Made by a program: the position numbers and the translations under genes. DNA of 64,000 bases from NCBI RefSeq assembly GCF_018343665.1, contig NZ_JAGYPM010000001.1, positions 1,025,619 to 1,089,618 on the forward strand, read 5' to 3'. The DNA comes from Cytobacillus citreus (lineage in GTDB: Bacteria; Bacillota; Bacilli; Bacillales; Cytobacillaceae). The notes under the pieces were generated by a model. That model searched no databases and was not told the origin of the DNA. It saw only the letters and a program-made list of their open reading frames with translations. This document shows positions 57,015 to 64,000 of this stretch, in pieces. Every line of letters begins with the position of its first letter. The first letter of the stretch is position 1.

Positions 57015-57043
57015 TGTAATATTAAATATATTGTTTCCCCTAC

Positions 57044-57367
57044 CTATACTGCTGATTTTTTTACTATAATACGAATCACTCTGTCATTTTTGGGGTTAAA
57101 TTCGATATTAATAAATAATCCGAATTCTTTCCCTCCCTCAACGAGCCAGAGCTTAAATTTTTCTATCGAGGACTTTGCTTTGTCCTCCCTGCCAATATGC
57201 AGATAATCGACAATATTCGCTTTTGGGTATTTTTCCTTTGCCGTTTTCACAGCTAGTTGTCCCCATTTTGCATAGGAGGGTGCTTCAGGTTGGGCATAGG
57301 TTAATGTTGAAGGAATAAAAATAAGCATAATCAGACTAAATATTACAGGAAGAGTCTTTCTATTCAT
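57044..57367 (-). CDS. secreted DUF3889 protein (YqzG-like)
   Basis: A 107-residue protein with a signal peptide (cut near TYAQ, about residue 25). The rest, PSYAKWGQLAVKTAKEKYP and IEKFKLWLVEGGKEFGLFI, fits DUF3889, a small secreted family of Bacillus that includes YqzG. Function is unknown. Its ATG overlaps the stop of an upstream 49-residue gene as ATGA, so the pair is coupled. Confidence 0.8.
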   Translation of the reverse strand: MNRKTLPVIFSLIMLIFIPSTLTYAQPEAPSYAKWGQLAVKTAKEKYPKANIVDYLHIGREDKAKSSIEKFKLWLVEGGKEFGLFINIEFNPKNDRVIRIIVKKSAV

Positions 57368-57513
57368 TCATCTTCATACCCTTTCCCATTTTTTAATTCC
57401 TCTCTTATCCGTTCTTCCTCTTCTTTCACGGAAATATATGTTATTTGTTCCTGCAATAAATGATGATATATATCTTTTTCTTCTTGGCATTCAAATCCTA
57501 AATCTTTTTTCAT
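57364..57513 (-). CDS. small acidic protein, 49 aa
   Basis: ATG 57513 follows AAGGGAAGTAATAGGA. The 49 residues are strongly charged (KDLGFECQEEKDIYHHLLQ, then KEEEERIREELKNG) and predicted to be largely helical. The stop overlaps the DUF3889 start as ATGA, which supports translation as a two-gene unit. The family is not recognised. Confidence 0.5.
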   Translation of the reverse strand: MKKDLGFECQEEKDIYHHLLQEQITYISVKEEEERIREELKNGKGYEDE

Positions 57514-57664
57514 TCCTATTACTTCCCTTCAATTGTTCGTTTTGTAATAGAATTTGACAATGCTCTCTTTGTTATTCCAAGTTGCGTGATTCATGTCACA
57601 AAGTCTGAATCCTTTTAAGTTTATAATTAGAATTTATCAGAAAAAATAAAATGTGGTGAGTATA

Positions 57665-58054
57665 ATGGATAATAAATTTATTTCTCTATATACGGAAATT
57701 GGTGGCGCAGAAACGATTGAAAAGCTTGTAAATGCATTCTACCCACGAGTTTATGAGGATAAGGATTTAAGCCCTTTGTTTCAAGATGATATGGAGGAAA
57801 TAAAAAGAAAACAGATAATGTTTCTATCACAATTTACTGGAGGTCCTGCTCTATACAGTCAGGAATTTGGACCTCCTGCTATGCAAAAACGCCATCTTCC
57901 ATTTGAAATTACTCCGAAACGGGCAAAATGTTGGCTCCATTGCATGAAAGAAGCATTCGAGGAGATTGGTCTTAATGATCATCCTGCTGGAAATCTGTTT
58001 TATGATCGATTAACACAAGTCGCAGCAATAATGGTTAATTCTCCTGATCATTAG
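57665..58054 (+). CDS. truncated haemoglobin (YjbI type, group II)
   Basis: A 129-residue haem protein, group II truncated haemoglobin. The proximal histidine lies in MQKRHLPFEITPKRAKCW and the distal region in NAFYPRVYEDKDLSPLF. Such proteins bind oxygen and nitric oxide; B. subtilis YjbI is a close relative. The start at ATG 57665 follows GGTGAGTATA. It is monocistronic, and nothing downstream before 58212 can be called as a gene. Confidence 0.85.
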   Translation: MDNKFISLYTEIGGAETIEKLVNAFYPRVYEDKDLSPLFQDDMEEIKRKQIMFLSQFTGGPALYSQEFGPPAMQKRHLPFEITPKRAKCWLHCMKEAFEEIGLNDHPAGNLFYDRLTQVAAIMVNSPDH

Positions 58055-58211
58055 AAAAGTGCAAAGCTCGTTAATAATCAAAAACGAGTTAAGGCAAAAT
58101 GAAAAGGCATGGTTCCAGTGCAATACCGGATTCATGCCTAGCAAACAGCCTAATGAATAACCCGTGTCTAACTTTTGTGAGTCACTTCATAATCATGCTT
58201 TTTTCCATCAC

Positions 58212-58784
58212 TTAAGTATGTCCAATTTTTTTAAATAAATTTTCAGAGTGAGCAAGGATAATGATGACTATCAACGTTGAAAGTACGAACAAAAGATCAA
58301 TGGACTTGTAAAAATATAATACGGCAACCGGAATCATACAAAACGAAGCGAGACCTGCAATGGTAAAGCTTTTAGTCAGAGGATAAATAATTAAAAATAC
58401 TATAATAATCAACAGTGCTAACAATGGTTCAAAAGTAATGATTCCGCCTATAAAAGTTGAAACCCCTTTTCCCCCTTTTAAGTGAAAAATAATTGGTTTA
58501 ATGTGACCAAGTACGGCTAGTGTTAAACCTAATAATAGCTCAATTTCCGAGAGATTTAGAATCCTCCCAATAAGAATGACGAAGCAGCCTTTCAGTGCAT
58601 CCCCAAGAAATGTGATGACAAATGCTTTTTTTCCATATAATCGCCCAATATTTCTTGCACCTGGATTACCTGATCCTTGAGTATGGATATCCCCTTTTTT
58701 TCGAATGAATTTTACTATAATATGAGCTGTTAATAAATTCCCGATAAAATAGGAGCCAATATAAAATAAAATCGTATTCATCAT
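58212..58784 (-). CDS. PlsY-family glycerol-3-phosphate acyltransferase paralogue
   Basis: A 190-residue membrane enzyme with about five helices. PlsY uses acyl-phosphate to acylate glycerol-3-phosphate, the first step of phospholipid synthesis. Motif 1 GSGNPGARN and motif 2 GHIKPIIFHLKGGKG are intact. Several Bacillaceae carry extra PlsY copies, so I cannot say whether this is the main one. AGATATTAATGATG lies before the start. A hypothetical plus-strand repeat region separates it from the haemoglobin gene. Confidence 0.85.
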   Translation of the reverse strand: MMNTILFYIGSYFIGNLLTAHIIVKFIRKKGDIHTQGSGNPGARNIGRLYGKKAFVITFLGDALKGCFVILIGRILNLSEIELLLGLTLAVLGHIKPIIFHLKGGKGVSTFIGGIITFEPLLALLIIIVFLIIYPLTKSFTIAGLASFCMIPVAVLYFYKSIDLLFVLSTLIVIIILAHSENLFKKIGHT

Positions 58785-58941
58785 TAATATCTCCAGCCTT
58801 TTTAAGAGCAGTTTAATAGCCGTGATTTAAGCTAGTAATATGTGTGGTACATCTATTTTAGGTGATACTTAATATATAGATATGTATGATACTAGAATAT
58901 ATCCTTATTATCCTAGATTTTATATTTATAATTCAATAGAA

Positions 58942-58984
58942 AAGGCAGTTTCATAGGTCTTTTTTTCGACCATGAAACTGCCCT
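58942..58984 (-). terminator. terminator of the beta-propeller gene
   Basis: GGCAGTTTCAT and ATGAAACTGCC form an 11-bp stem, extended by GGTC with GACC, around a T-rich loop. On the minus strand TTTTC follows. It is about 50 bp beyond the stop at 59035. Confidence 0.75.
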
Positions 58985-59034
58985 ATTTCTGTCTAATAGA
59001 AATTTTTCATTACGTGTAAAAACTTCTTTCTCCA

Positions 59035-61203
59035 TTATTTTTTCAAGTTCAGTTCTCTCTGCAGCTTATATGAACCGATTTCATAAGAAGAAATTTTCTG
59101 CGGTGATAATGTATATAATGAATTTCCAATAAACAATAATCTATCTATGTTGTTTTCCCATTCTTCATATGGTGCTGTAGGGTTCTGATGAGATAATTTT
59201 GTCTTTAATGTAAATCCCTTATTTAAGTCAATATTGTAGACATAGACACCTTGGAATTCATAACTGGAGTCATATTGACTATTTTCTAAATTTTGATATA
59301 CGGTTATCGGAAAGGCAAATAGATTTTTCTTTTTATCATATAGAAGTGCTTTATGGTCATGGTTGAGAGGTGAATATGTTCCTCTGCCTCCTATAATTTC
59401 AGTGAATTTTTCTTTAGGATTAGCCATGTCACTAACATCGAATAGCGAGATTTTTACTCCATTTGTTAAAATAATCGGCTGATTTCTTTCTCCTTTCCCA
59501 CTTAATACTTTCGTATCATGCCCGAAGCCAATAATATGGTTTTCATCATAAGGGTGCAGATAGTTGCTAAATCCAGGTATTTTTAATTCTCCTATTACCT
59601 TTGGCTCTTGTGGGTTTGAACCATCTATAACAAATAATGGATCTGTTTGCTTAAAAGTCACAATATATATTCGGTCATTCATAAAACGTGCGGAATAGAT
59701 TCGTTCACCTCTAGCTAAATCCTCTAGTTCTCCAACCTGCTTTAAATTTTGATCAAGGATATAAAGATTATTTGCTGATGGCCTTTGATCATCCCAAATC
59801 TGGCCTTTTGTTGTGGCAATTCGAAAATATCCTTTATATTCATCCATTGAAAATTGGTTCAATACCGTTCCCGGAACTTCACTATAGCTATGGAAATCTA
59901 CTTTCATCCCCTTAACTGTAAATTTATATACTGATGTATCAAGCTGGAAGGATGGATCATTCTGTGTTGAATAAGGATAATAATTCGTAACGGCAAGATA
60001 AAGATTGTCTTTTGACATGTAGATATTATCGCCGCTTCCTAAATAAGTTGAGAGACTTATATCTGCCTTTGGATTATTCAGGTCAATTACAGCAATATTC
60101 GTGAAATTTGATTCATTGGAATCTGGGAAATATTGAATTTTATTATAGTCTATCGGCTGTATTGCGGTATGTTTTGCGGAATCAAAGTATTTTGGCCTCA
60201 TATCCATTTCTGGATTATCTTTCAGCAACCATATATCTGCATATTTATTTGCGATTAAATATACTTTACCATCCATTAATCTCGATGACATAAGGTGGCC
60301 TTCAATTTCTATCTCTCTTACTTTTTTAGGGCTCTTTTTGTTTTTCACATTATAGATGTAGACTTTTGTTGTTTCATGGATAGGGGCAATCCTTATTTTT
60401 GAGCTTTCATTATGCATGGGCATATTCATCTGTCCATAACTATTACCCATAATCACCAATTGATCCTTGTGCAAAAAGATTTGATAAGGAGAGAAGGATT
60501 GTTCGAATGCAATCTGTGACTCTAAAGACATTTGATTCGAAGGAACTGCTTTTACGATTTGAACTTTTCCATCTACGACCTGATAGATATGTGATCCATC
60601 TGTTTTAACGACATCTCCTTCATCAATTCCTTGAACTTGTACATTTGTTTCTGAAAAATCCGCACCTGCATCATTAGATTTCGACGATTCCTCTTTAGCG
60701 GTATCCATAATACTTACTGTAGATTTTATTCCTCTTTGCTCTTCTTTTAATCGTTTTAATAGGTGGGCATTCAATTTGCTTTTTGAGTCAGCGGTAGGCA
60801 GTTTCTCTTTCACTGTGAAGGTTTGCTTATTTATTTTTAGCATGTTTCTTCCTAAATCGGATTTTATATCTTTTGTGACATATAATGTATAATATTGTGA
60901 TAACAATGAATAGCCATCAGCTGGAGGTTCAACCATAATGGTTTTCTGATTATTACTCAAAGAAAGGGATACCTTTTGCTTCTCTCCTTTTTCATTGCTT
61001 ACATAAACAGTTTTTTCATTGACACTTGCTGGTTTTAGTTTTTCTGAAAAATGAATTTTCCAAACCTTATTTTGAAGTACAATCATTTTATCATCACCTT
61101 CATCCATTCCGCTTACAACCTTTAATTGGGTTGTAAAGAAAAACGAGAGAAAGATTATGAAAAATGATACAACTCCGATAATAACAAACCATTTATTTTT
61201 CAT
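59035..61203 (-). CDS. membrane-anchored beta-propeller protein
   Basis: A 722-residue protein with one N-terminal anchor (about 6-24) and an outside part. Residues 30-125 resemble a Big-type domain (KMIVLQNKVWKIHFSEKLKP). From about 185 the Beta_propel family domain begins (SETNVQVQGIDEGDVVKTDG), with repeated blades such as LYILDQNLKQVGELEDLARG. The role of this family is unknown; a surface binding or scaffolding function is likely. AAAGGGGTGAAGTCA sets the start at ATG 61203. It is the longest gene of unknown function here. Confidence 0.85.
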   Translation of the reverse strand: MKNKWFVIIGVVSFFIIFLSFFFTTQLKVVSGMDEGDDKMIVLQNKVWKIHFSEKLKPASVNEKTVYVSNEKGEKQKVSLSLSNNQKTIMVEPPADGYSLLSQYYTLYVTKDIKSDLGRNMLKINKQTFTVKEKLPTADSKSKLNAHLLKRLKEEQRGIKSTVSIMDTAKEESSKSNDAGADFSETNVQVQGIDEGDVVKTDGSHIYQVVDGKVQIVKAVPSNQMSLESQIAFEQSFSPYQIFLHKDQLVIMGNSYGQMNMPMHNESSKIRIAPIHETTKVYIYNVKNKKSPKKVREIEIEGHLMSSRLMDGKVYLIANKYADIWLLKDNPEMDMRPKYFDSAKHTAIQPIDYNKIQYFPDSNESNFTNIAVIDLNNPKADISLSTYLGSGDNIYMSKDNLYLAVTNYYPYSTQNDPSFQLDTSVYKFTVKGMKVDFHSYSEVPGTVLNQFSMDEYKGYFRIATTKGQIWDDQRPSANNLYILDQNLKQVGELEDLARGERIYSARFMNDRIYIVTFKQTDPLFVIDGSNPQEPKVIGELKIPGFSNYLHPYDENHIIGFGHDTKVLSGKGERNQPIILTNGVKISLFDVSDMANPKEKFTEIIGGRGTYSPLNHDHKALLYDKKKNLFAFPITVYQNLENSQYDSSYEFQGVYVYNIDLNKGFTLKTKLSHQNPTAPYEEWENNIDRLLFIGNSLYTLSPQKISSYEIGSYKLQRELNLKK

Positions 61204-61283
61204 TGACTTCACCCCTTTATTAGCTATTGACGCAGATCCACTTCCGTTCGTTACAAATATTGTATAAAAAACCAAAAAGTTTA

Positions 61284-61379
61284 CACTCTGTAAAAAACTT
61301 AAAGTTTAAAGCACTTTTAACAATTGCGCTTGTAAGCTTTGGTGAATTTTTAAGCAAGAGTTTTTTTGTTTACAGAGTG
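61284..61379. repeat. inverted repeat upstream of the beta-propeller gene
   Basis: CACTCTGTAAA at 61284-61294 is perfectly complementary to TTTACAGAGTG at 61369-61379, about 74 bp apart. The interval contains other short complementary pieces. The right arm runs directly into repeat copy B, which suggests that the inverted repeat may be part of a larger mobile or repeated element. Confidence 0.5.
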
Positions 61380-61464
61380 ACCAACAAAAACGCCACGTCC
61401 TCAATAAAAAGTTTTTCCTCGTACGATGTCTTACTGCAGCAGCTTTACTGCCCTGTCACATAGT
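61376..61464. repeat. dispersed repeat, copy B (about 90 bp)
   Basis: GTGACCAACAAAAACGCCA, CGTACGATGTCTTACTGC and CCCTGTCACATAGT match copy A at 21544-21632 in order and spacing. It is non-coding. Confidence 0.6.
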
Positions 61465-61560
61465 CTGCCTAGCACATCCTATACTTCAGAAAAACTTCAT
61501 TGATGAAGTTTCATTGGAGATTTAATTTCATTTCTAATAAGTTAATCTCCTAAAAAACAA

Positions 61561-61585
61561 AAAACCACTCAGAATTTGAGTGGAT
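61561..61585 (-). terminator. small hairpin terminator
   Basis: CCACTCA and TGAGTGG pair around five bases, with a T run on the minus strand. It ends the 42-residue gene at 61607. Confidence 0.65.
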
Positions 61586-61606
61586 ATGCTCTTACTTATA
61601 TGAATT

Positions 61607-61735
61607 TTACCAGTCCTGTGTATTTTCAAGTAATCTATCAATTTCAATCCGTCTGATTATACTACTAAAATCCTCATCTGCCATTTCCTCTGTTGCGTCT
61701 AATAGTTTATCAATATCAGTCTTTATTAAGATCAC
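61607..61735 (-). CDS. small protein of unknown function, 42 aa
   Basis: A GTG start at 61735 follows AAAGGAGGTCTGATT. The product is acidic and helical (LLDATEEMADEDFSSIIRRI). No family is recognised. The strong ribosome site and a following terminator support it. Confidence 0.5.
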   Translation of the reverse strand: MILIKTDIDKLLDATEEMADEDFSSIIRRIEIDRLLENTQDW

Positions 61736-61765
61736 AATCAGACCTCCTTTGTTGAATTGGAGCAA

Positions 61766-61815
61766 TAAAGTGAAACTTCCATCAGTGGGGGTCTTACTGC
61801 CCGTTAATGCGGGAT
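61766..61815 (-). repeat. dispersed palindromic repeat, internally deleted copy
   Basis: This short copy joins AATAAAGTGAAACTTCCATC, one end of the long element, directly to AGTGGGGGTCTTACTGCCCG and TTAATGCGGGATA, the other end. The whole centre of the long copy (51441-51618) is missing. It lies upstream of the 42-residue gene. Confidence 0.6.
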
Positions 61816-61938
61816 AAATAATATTTTTAATAGATTATTCGCCATCTACTTGTTCGTTTTGGGGGTACAAAAAATGACAACTTTTATCTTCAAAATGAAA
61901 AAGAAATCGATTTTTTCCCAATTTCTTTTCTATTGATC

Positions 61939-62379
61939 TTAATATTTTTGCTTCGTCAAAAAATATAAAAACCATACAGCATGATTTTGTTCATCTAAAG
62001 CCGCACGTTTATAAGCATTTTTTATTGTTTGATCTGTTGTTTCGTCAGCGACTTCTAAATAAAAATCCACAGTTTGCTGTTCATCAATTAGTGCATACTC
62101 CAGCCCTCTTTTATAATTGTTAGGGCATCGATCCATTAATTGAGGACTTGGTTGTCTACCAGTTAGATTTACATACATTTGTGAAAATGTTTGAAGATGC
62201 TTACTTTCATCTTGTTTTATTTCAAGGATTTGCTCTTTTTCTTTTTGTGTTGGCGCCATATTTGCTAGTTTTTGATAGCATTGAATAGCACTGTACTCAC
62301 CATTAATAGCTTTCGTTAAATTTGCGATTATTTTTTCAGTTTGTCTATATGAATTTGTATAATCATAATATGGATACAA
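61939..62379 (-). CDS. ferritin-like (rubrerythrin-type) protein
   Basis: A 146-residue four-helix protein with iron-ligand patterns: Glu in INGEYSAIQCYQ, E..H in QDESKHLQTF, Glu in DEQQTVDFYLEVAD and E..H in ALDEQNHAVWFL. The spacing matches ferritin-like di-iron proteins such as YhjR of B. subtilis, which is reported in spores. There is no signal peptide. AGGAGGTATAGA precedes ATG 62379. It is monocistronic. Confidence 0.8.
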   Translation of the reverse strand: MYPYYDYTNSYRQTEKIIANLTKAINGEYSAIQCYQKLANMAPTQKEKEQILEIKQDESKHLQTFSQMYVNLTGRQPSPQLMDRCPNNYKRGLEYALIDEQQTVDFYLEVADETTDQTIKNAYKRAALDEQNHAVWFLYFLTKQKY

Positions 62380-62568
62380 TTCTATACCTCCTCATCAAAA
62401 AAATATCCCTTTATAATACGAGAAGTTAAAGATAATGTGCCTATTTTTGATTCTTTTGTTTGGAAGTAAAAAATTGTATTTGAGATGAATAATCGAAAAA
62501 CAAACAAAAATTAAATTGATTATGGTATTATATTGTACCGTATGGTTGTTACATAGGAGGTACAAGTT

Positions 62569-63561
62569 TTGTGCAAATTTAATCGAATCATCATTTTTGT
62601 TTTTACTATTTTTAGCTTTTTTATACTCCCTACATTAACAGCAGCTCATAATGGAGCACGGGATGAATTAGGAGGGCATTTTCGCAAGGCAGATTGTGTC
62701 TATTTACTTCATGAACCTTCCTCTATTGCAAAAACAGCAGCCAATATGGAGGAACTCATTCAATTAATTAAAAAATATAACAGCAATTCCAGTTGTGCAT
62801 CTGGTTTGTCCAAAGAAAAAGTGGATTTAGAAGGCTATTCATTTCCAAACCAAAGTAAAACAGATCAAACGGAAGTTTTACCACCATCTGTTGATATGTC
62901 TTCTACAGAAGGACCAAATGAGGCAATTAAGTTAGGAATGAGGTACCCCGCTGAACTTGTAAAATGCATCGATGGGGATACTGCACACTTTAAGATAAAC
63001 GGACAAACCTATAAAACAAGATTTTTATATATCGATACACCAGAAAGCACAAACAAAATAGAACCGTTTGGAAAAGAGGCAAGTACATATACATGCTCCT
63101 ACTTAAGATCTGGAAATATTACTCTGGAAACGGATGGAGATCGTGTTTTCGATAAATATAATCGCTTGCTTGCATGGGTTTGGGTTGATGATCAATTGCT
63201 TCAAGAGGAAATAACAAAAGCTGGTTTAGTTGAGGATTTCTATGATTATGGAAACTATTTATATGAAGACCGCATTGTTTCTGCAATGGCTGAGGCAAAA
63301 AAATTATCAAAGGGTATGTACGCACCTTCAGATGAAGAGAAGAATGATATAGAAAATAAATCAGTGGCCATTCCTGATAAAACCGAAGAAACTTCTACGG
63401 ATAATACACAAACAGAAAAAATCGATAACAATCAAAAGGATGAAAGCAGCAAAGCGAAAGAAAAAAAGAATGAGGAAAATGGGATTTCTGACAAAGTAAT
63501 AATTGGATTATTAGTAATCGTTTTTCTGTATATTTTTATTAAAAGAAAAAATAGAAAATAA
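62569..63561 (+). CDS. secreted or anchored thermonuclease-family protein with YHYH motif
   Basis: A 330-residue exported protein starting at TTG 62569, eight bases after GGAGG. The signal peptide ends near LTAAH (about 26), and AHNGARDELGGHF fits a YHYH-type motif. A thermonuclease (SNase) domain spans about 125-250 with IDGDTAHFKING, RFLYIDTPES and FDKYNRLLAWVWV. A charged Lys/Glu/Asn linker leads to a C-terminal membrane helix (about 305-325) and KRKNRK end. The protein would cut DNA or RNA at the cell surface. It is monocistronic, with a terminator at 63576-63622. Confidence 0.85.
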   Translation: MCKFNRIIIFVFTIFSFFILPTLTAAHNGARDELGGHFRKADCVYLLHEPSSIAKTAANMEELIQLIKKYNSNSSCASGLSKEKVDLEGYSFPNQSKTDQTEVLPPSVDMSSTEGPNEAIKLGMRYPAELVKCIDGDTAHFKINGQTYKTRFLYIDTPESTNKIEPFGKEASTYTCSYLRSGNITLETDGDRVFDKYNRLLAWVWVDDQLLQEEITKAGLVEDFYDYGNYLYEDRIVSAMAEAKKLSKGMYAPSDEEKNDIENKSVAIPDKTEETSTDNTQTEKIDNNQKDESSKAKEKKNEENGISDKVIIGLLVIVFLYIFIKRKNRK

Positions 63562-63575
63562 TTTCCAAACAAAAC

Positions 63576-63622
63576 TGCACTATGATTGATCAACAAATTC
63601 TATCAATCATAGTGCAATTTTT
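63576..63622. terminator. bidirectional terminator
   Basis: TGCACTATGATTGAT and ATCAATCATAGTGCA are 15-bp perfect inverted arms, with Ts after and As before. It lies between the nuclease gene and the convergent thiT. Confidence 0.85.
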
Positions 63623-63641
63623 AATGAAGTCCCCTATTTTA

Positions 63642-64000
63642 TTATGATACTATTTTATGCTCGATTGCTAGTGTATTGTCTTTTCTAATAATTAATCTAG
63701 GCGCAGTTGATACTAATAGGACAGCAACAAATGAACATAATGTAAATGCACCTAGCATTGTTACACCATTTACCGCGAATGAGAATAGAATTGGATCCAT
63801 TCCTTCTGGTGCGTACTCTCCAAAGAAAATTGCTCCTGCAATGAAATGCCAGAAATATCGCGCCAGACTGCCAACAAATATTGCGGCAACGATCCATCCA
63901 TAGGCTTTTTTCTTGTCGCCGAAACGCAATTCCTTTTGTATCAGATTAAAAAATAAACCTGCAAAACCAATGCAAGCAAATGCGATGAAATATTCAATGA
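63642..64000 (-). CDS. thiT: thiamine ECF transporter S component ThiT (partial)
   Basis: The C-terminal part of a membrane protein that continues beyond the window. ARYFWHFIAGAIFFGEYAPE and the surrounding helices match the thiamine-binding S component ThiT (YuaJ) of ECF importers. About 119 codons are visible; the start is outside. A TPP riboswitch is expected upstream but cannot be seen. Confidence 0.85.
   Translation of the reverse strand, partial: IEYFIAFACIGFAGLFFNLIQKELRFGDKKKAYGWIVAAIFVGSLARYFWHFIAGAIFFGEYAPEGMDPILFSFAVNGVTMLGAFTLCSFVAVLLVSTAPRLIIRKDNTLAIEHKIVS

Overview
The window reads as chromosomal DNA of an endospore-forming, low-GC Bacillaceae bacterium (Bacillus in the broad sense). 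Supporting signs are AGGAGG ribosome sites, frequent TTG and GTG starts, U-tract terminators, and many genes whose closest recognisable relatives are Bacillus subtilis families. Spore and sporulation functions include a SleL/YaaH-type cortex hydrolase, YhcN, an Sda-like checkpoint peptide and a KinA-type orphan kinase. No rRNA or tRNA gene, prophage, CRISPR array or intact transposon was seen. The clearest mobile trace is a degraded, group II intron-like stretch near 1.25-1.64 kb.

Layout. 0-4 kb: small membrane and DNA-binding proteins, a DUF2512 protein, the intron-like remnant and a class A penicillin-binding protein. 4-11 kb: spore cortex hydrolase, two TerD proteins with a divergent TerD-vWA fusion, and an MHYT-PAS-PAS histidine kinase. 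11-20 kb: PepF, several very small genes, an MFS carrier, an ABC exporter whose permease is frameshifted, and a decayed periplasmic nitrate reductase (nap) locus. 20-30 kb: aldehyde dehydrogenase with a cre site, a Sco protein, ABC-F protein YkpA, a molybdate-type regulator and transporter set, a D,D-carboxypeptidase and a cupredoxin. 30-41 kb: NAD salvage (pncB-nadE), a flippase-domain protein, a MifM-like leader plus yidC2, yhcN, a pyruvate-kinase-like protein, an acyl-CoA synthetase, a VOC protein and a lipoprotein. 41-49 kb: Sda-like gene, pbpA, odhA-odhB. 49-57 kb: a SAM-riboswitch-controlled methionine operon metI-metC-yitJ-metH. 57-64 kb: DUF3889 protein, truncated haemoglobin, PlsY paralogue, beta-propeller protein, ferritin-like protein, secreted thermonuclease and the end of thiT.

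How parts work together. The methionine operon carries trans-sulfuration, homocysteine methylation and methylene-THF reduction under one S-box. PncB and NadE form a short NAD salvage route. The MifM-like leader and YidC2 look like a self-monitoring membrane insertion circuit: the yidC2 ribosome site can pair with the last codons of the leader. The Sda-like peptide and the orphan kinase may both feed the sporulation phosphorelay (inference).

Most worth a second look: the MifM-like leader and hairpin, the 10-bp phased repeats between the molybdate regulator and modA, the decayed nap locus, a multi-copy palindromic repeat with an internally deleted copy, a ~100-nt structured element upstream of the Sco gene, and a palindrome on the Sda-like promoter. 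All assignments are from reading the sequence; no database search was run.
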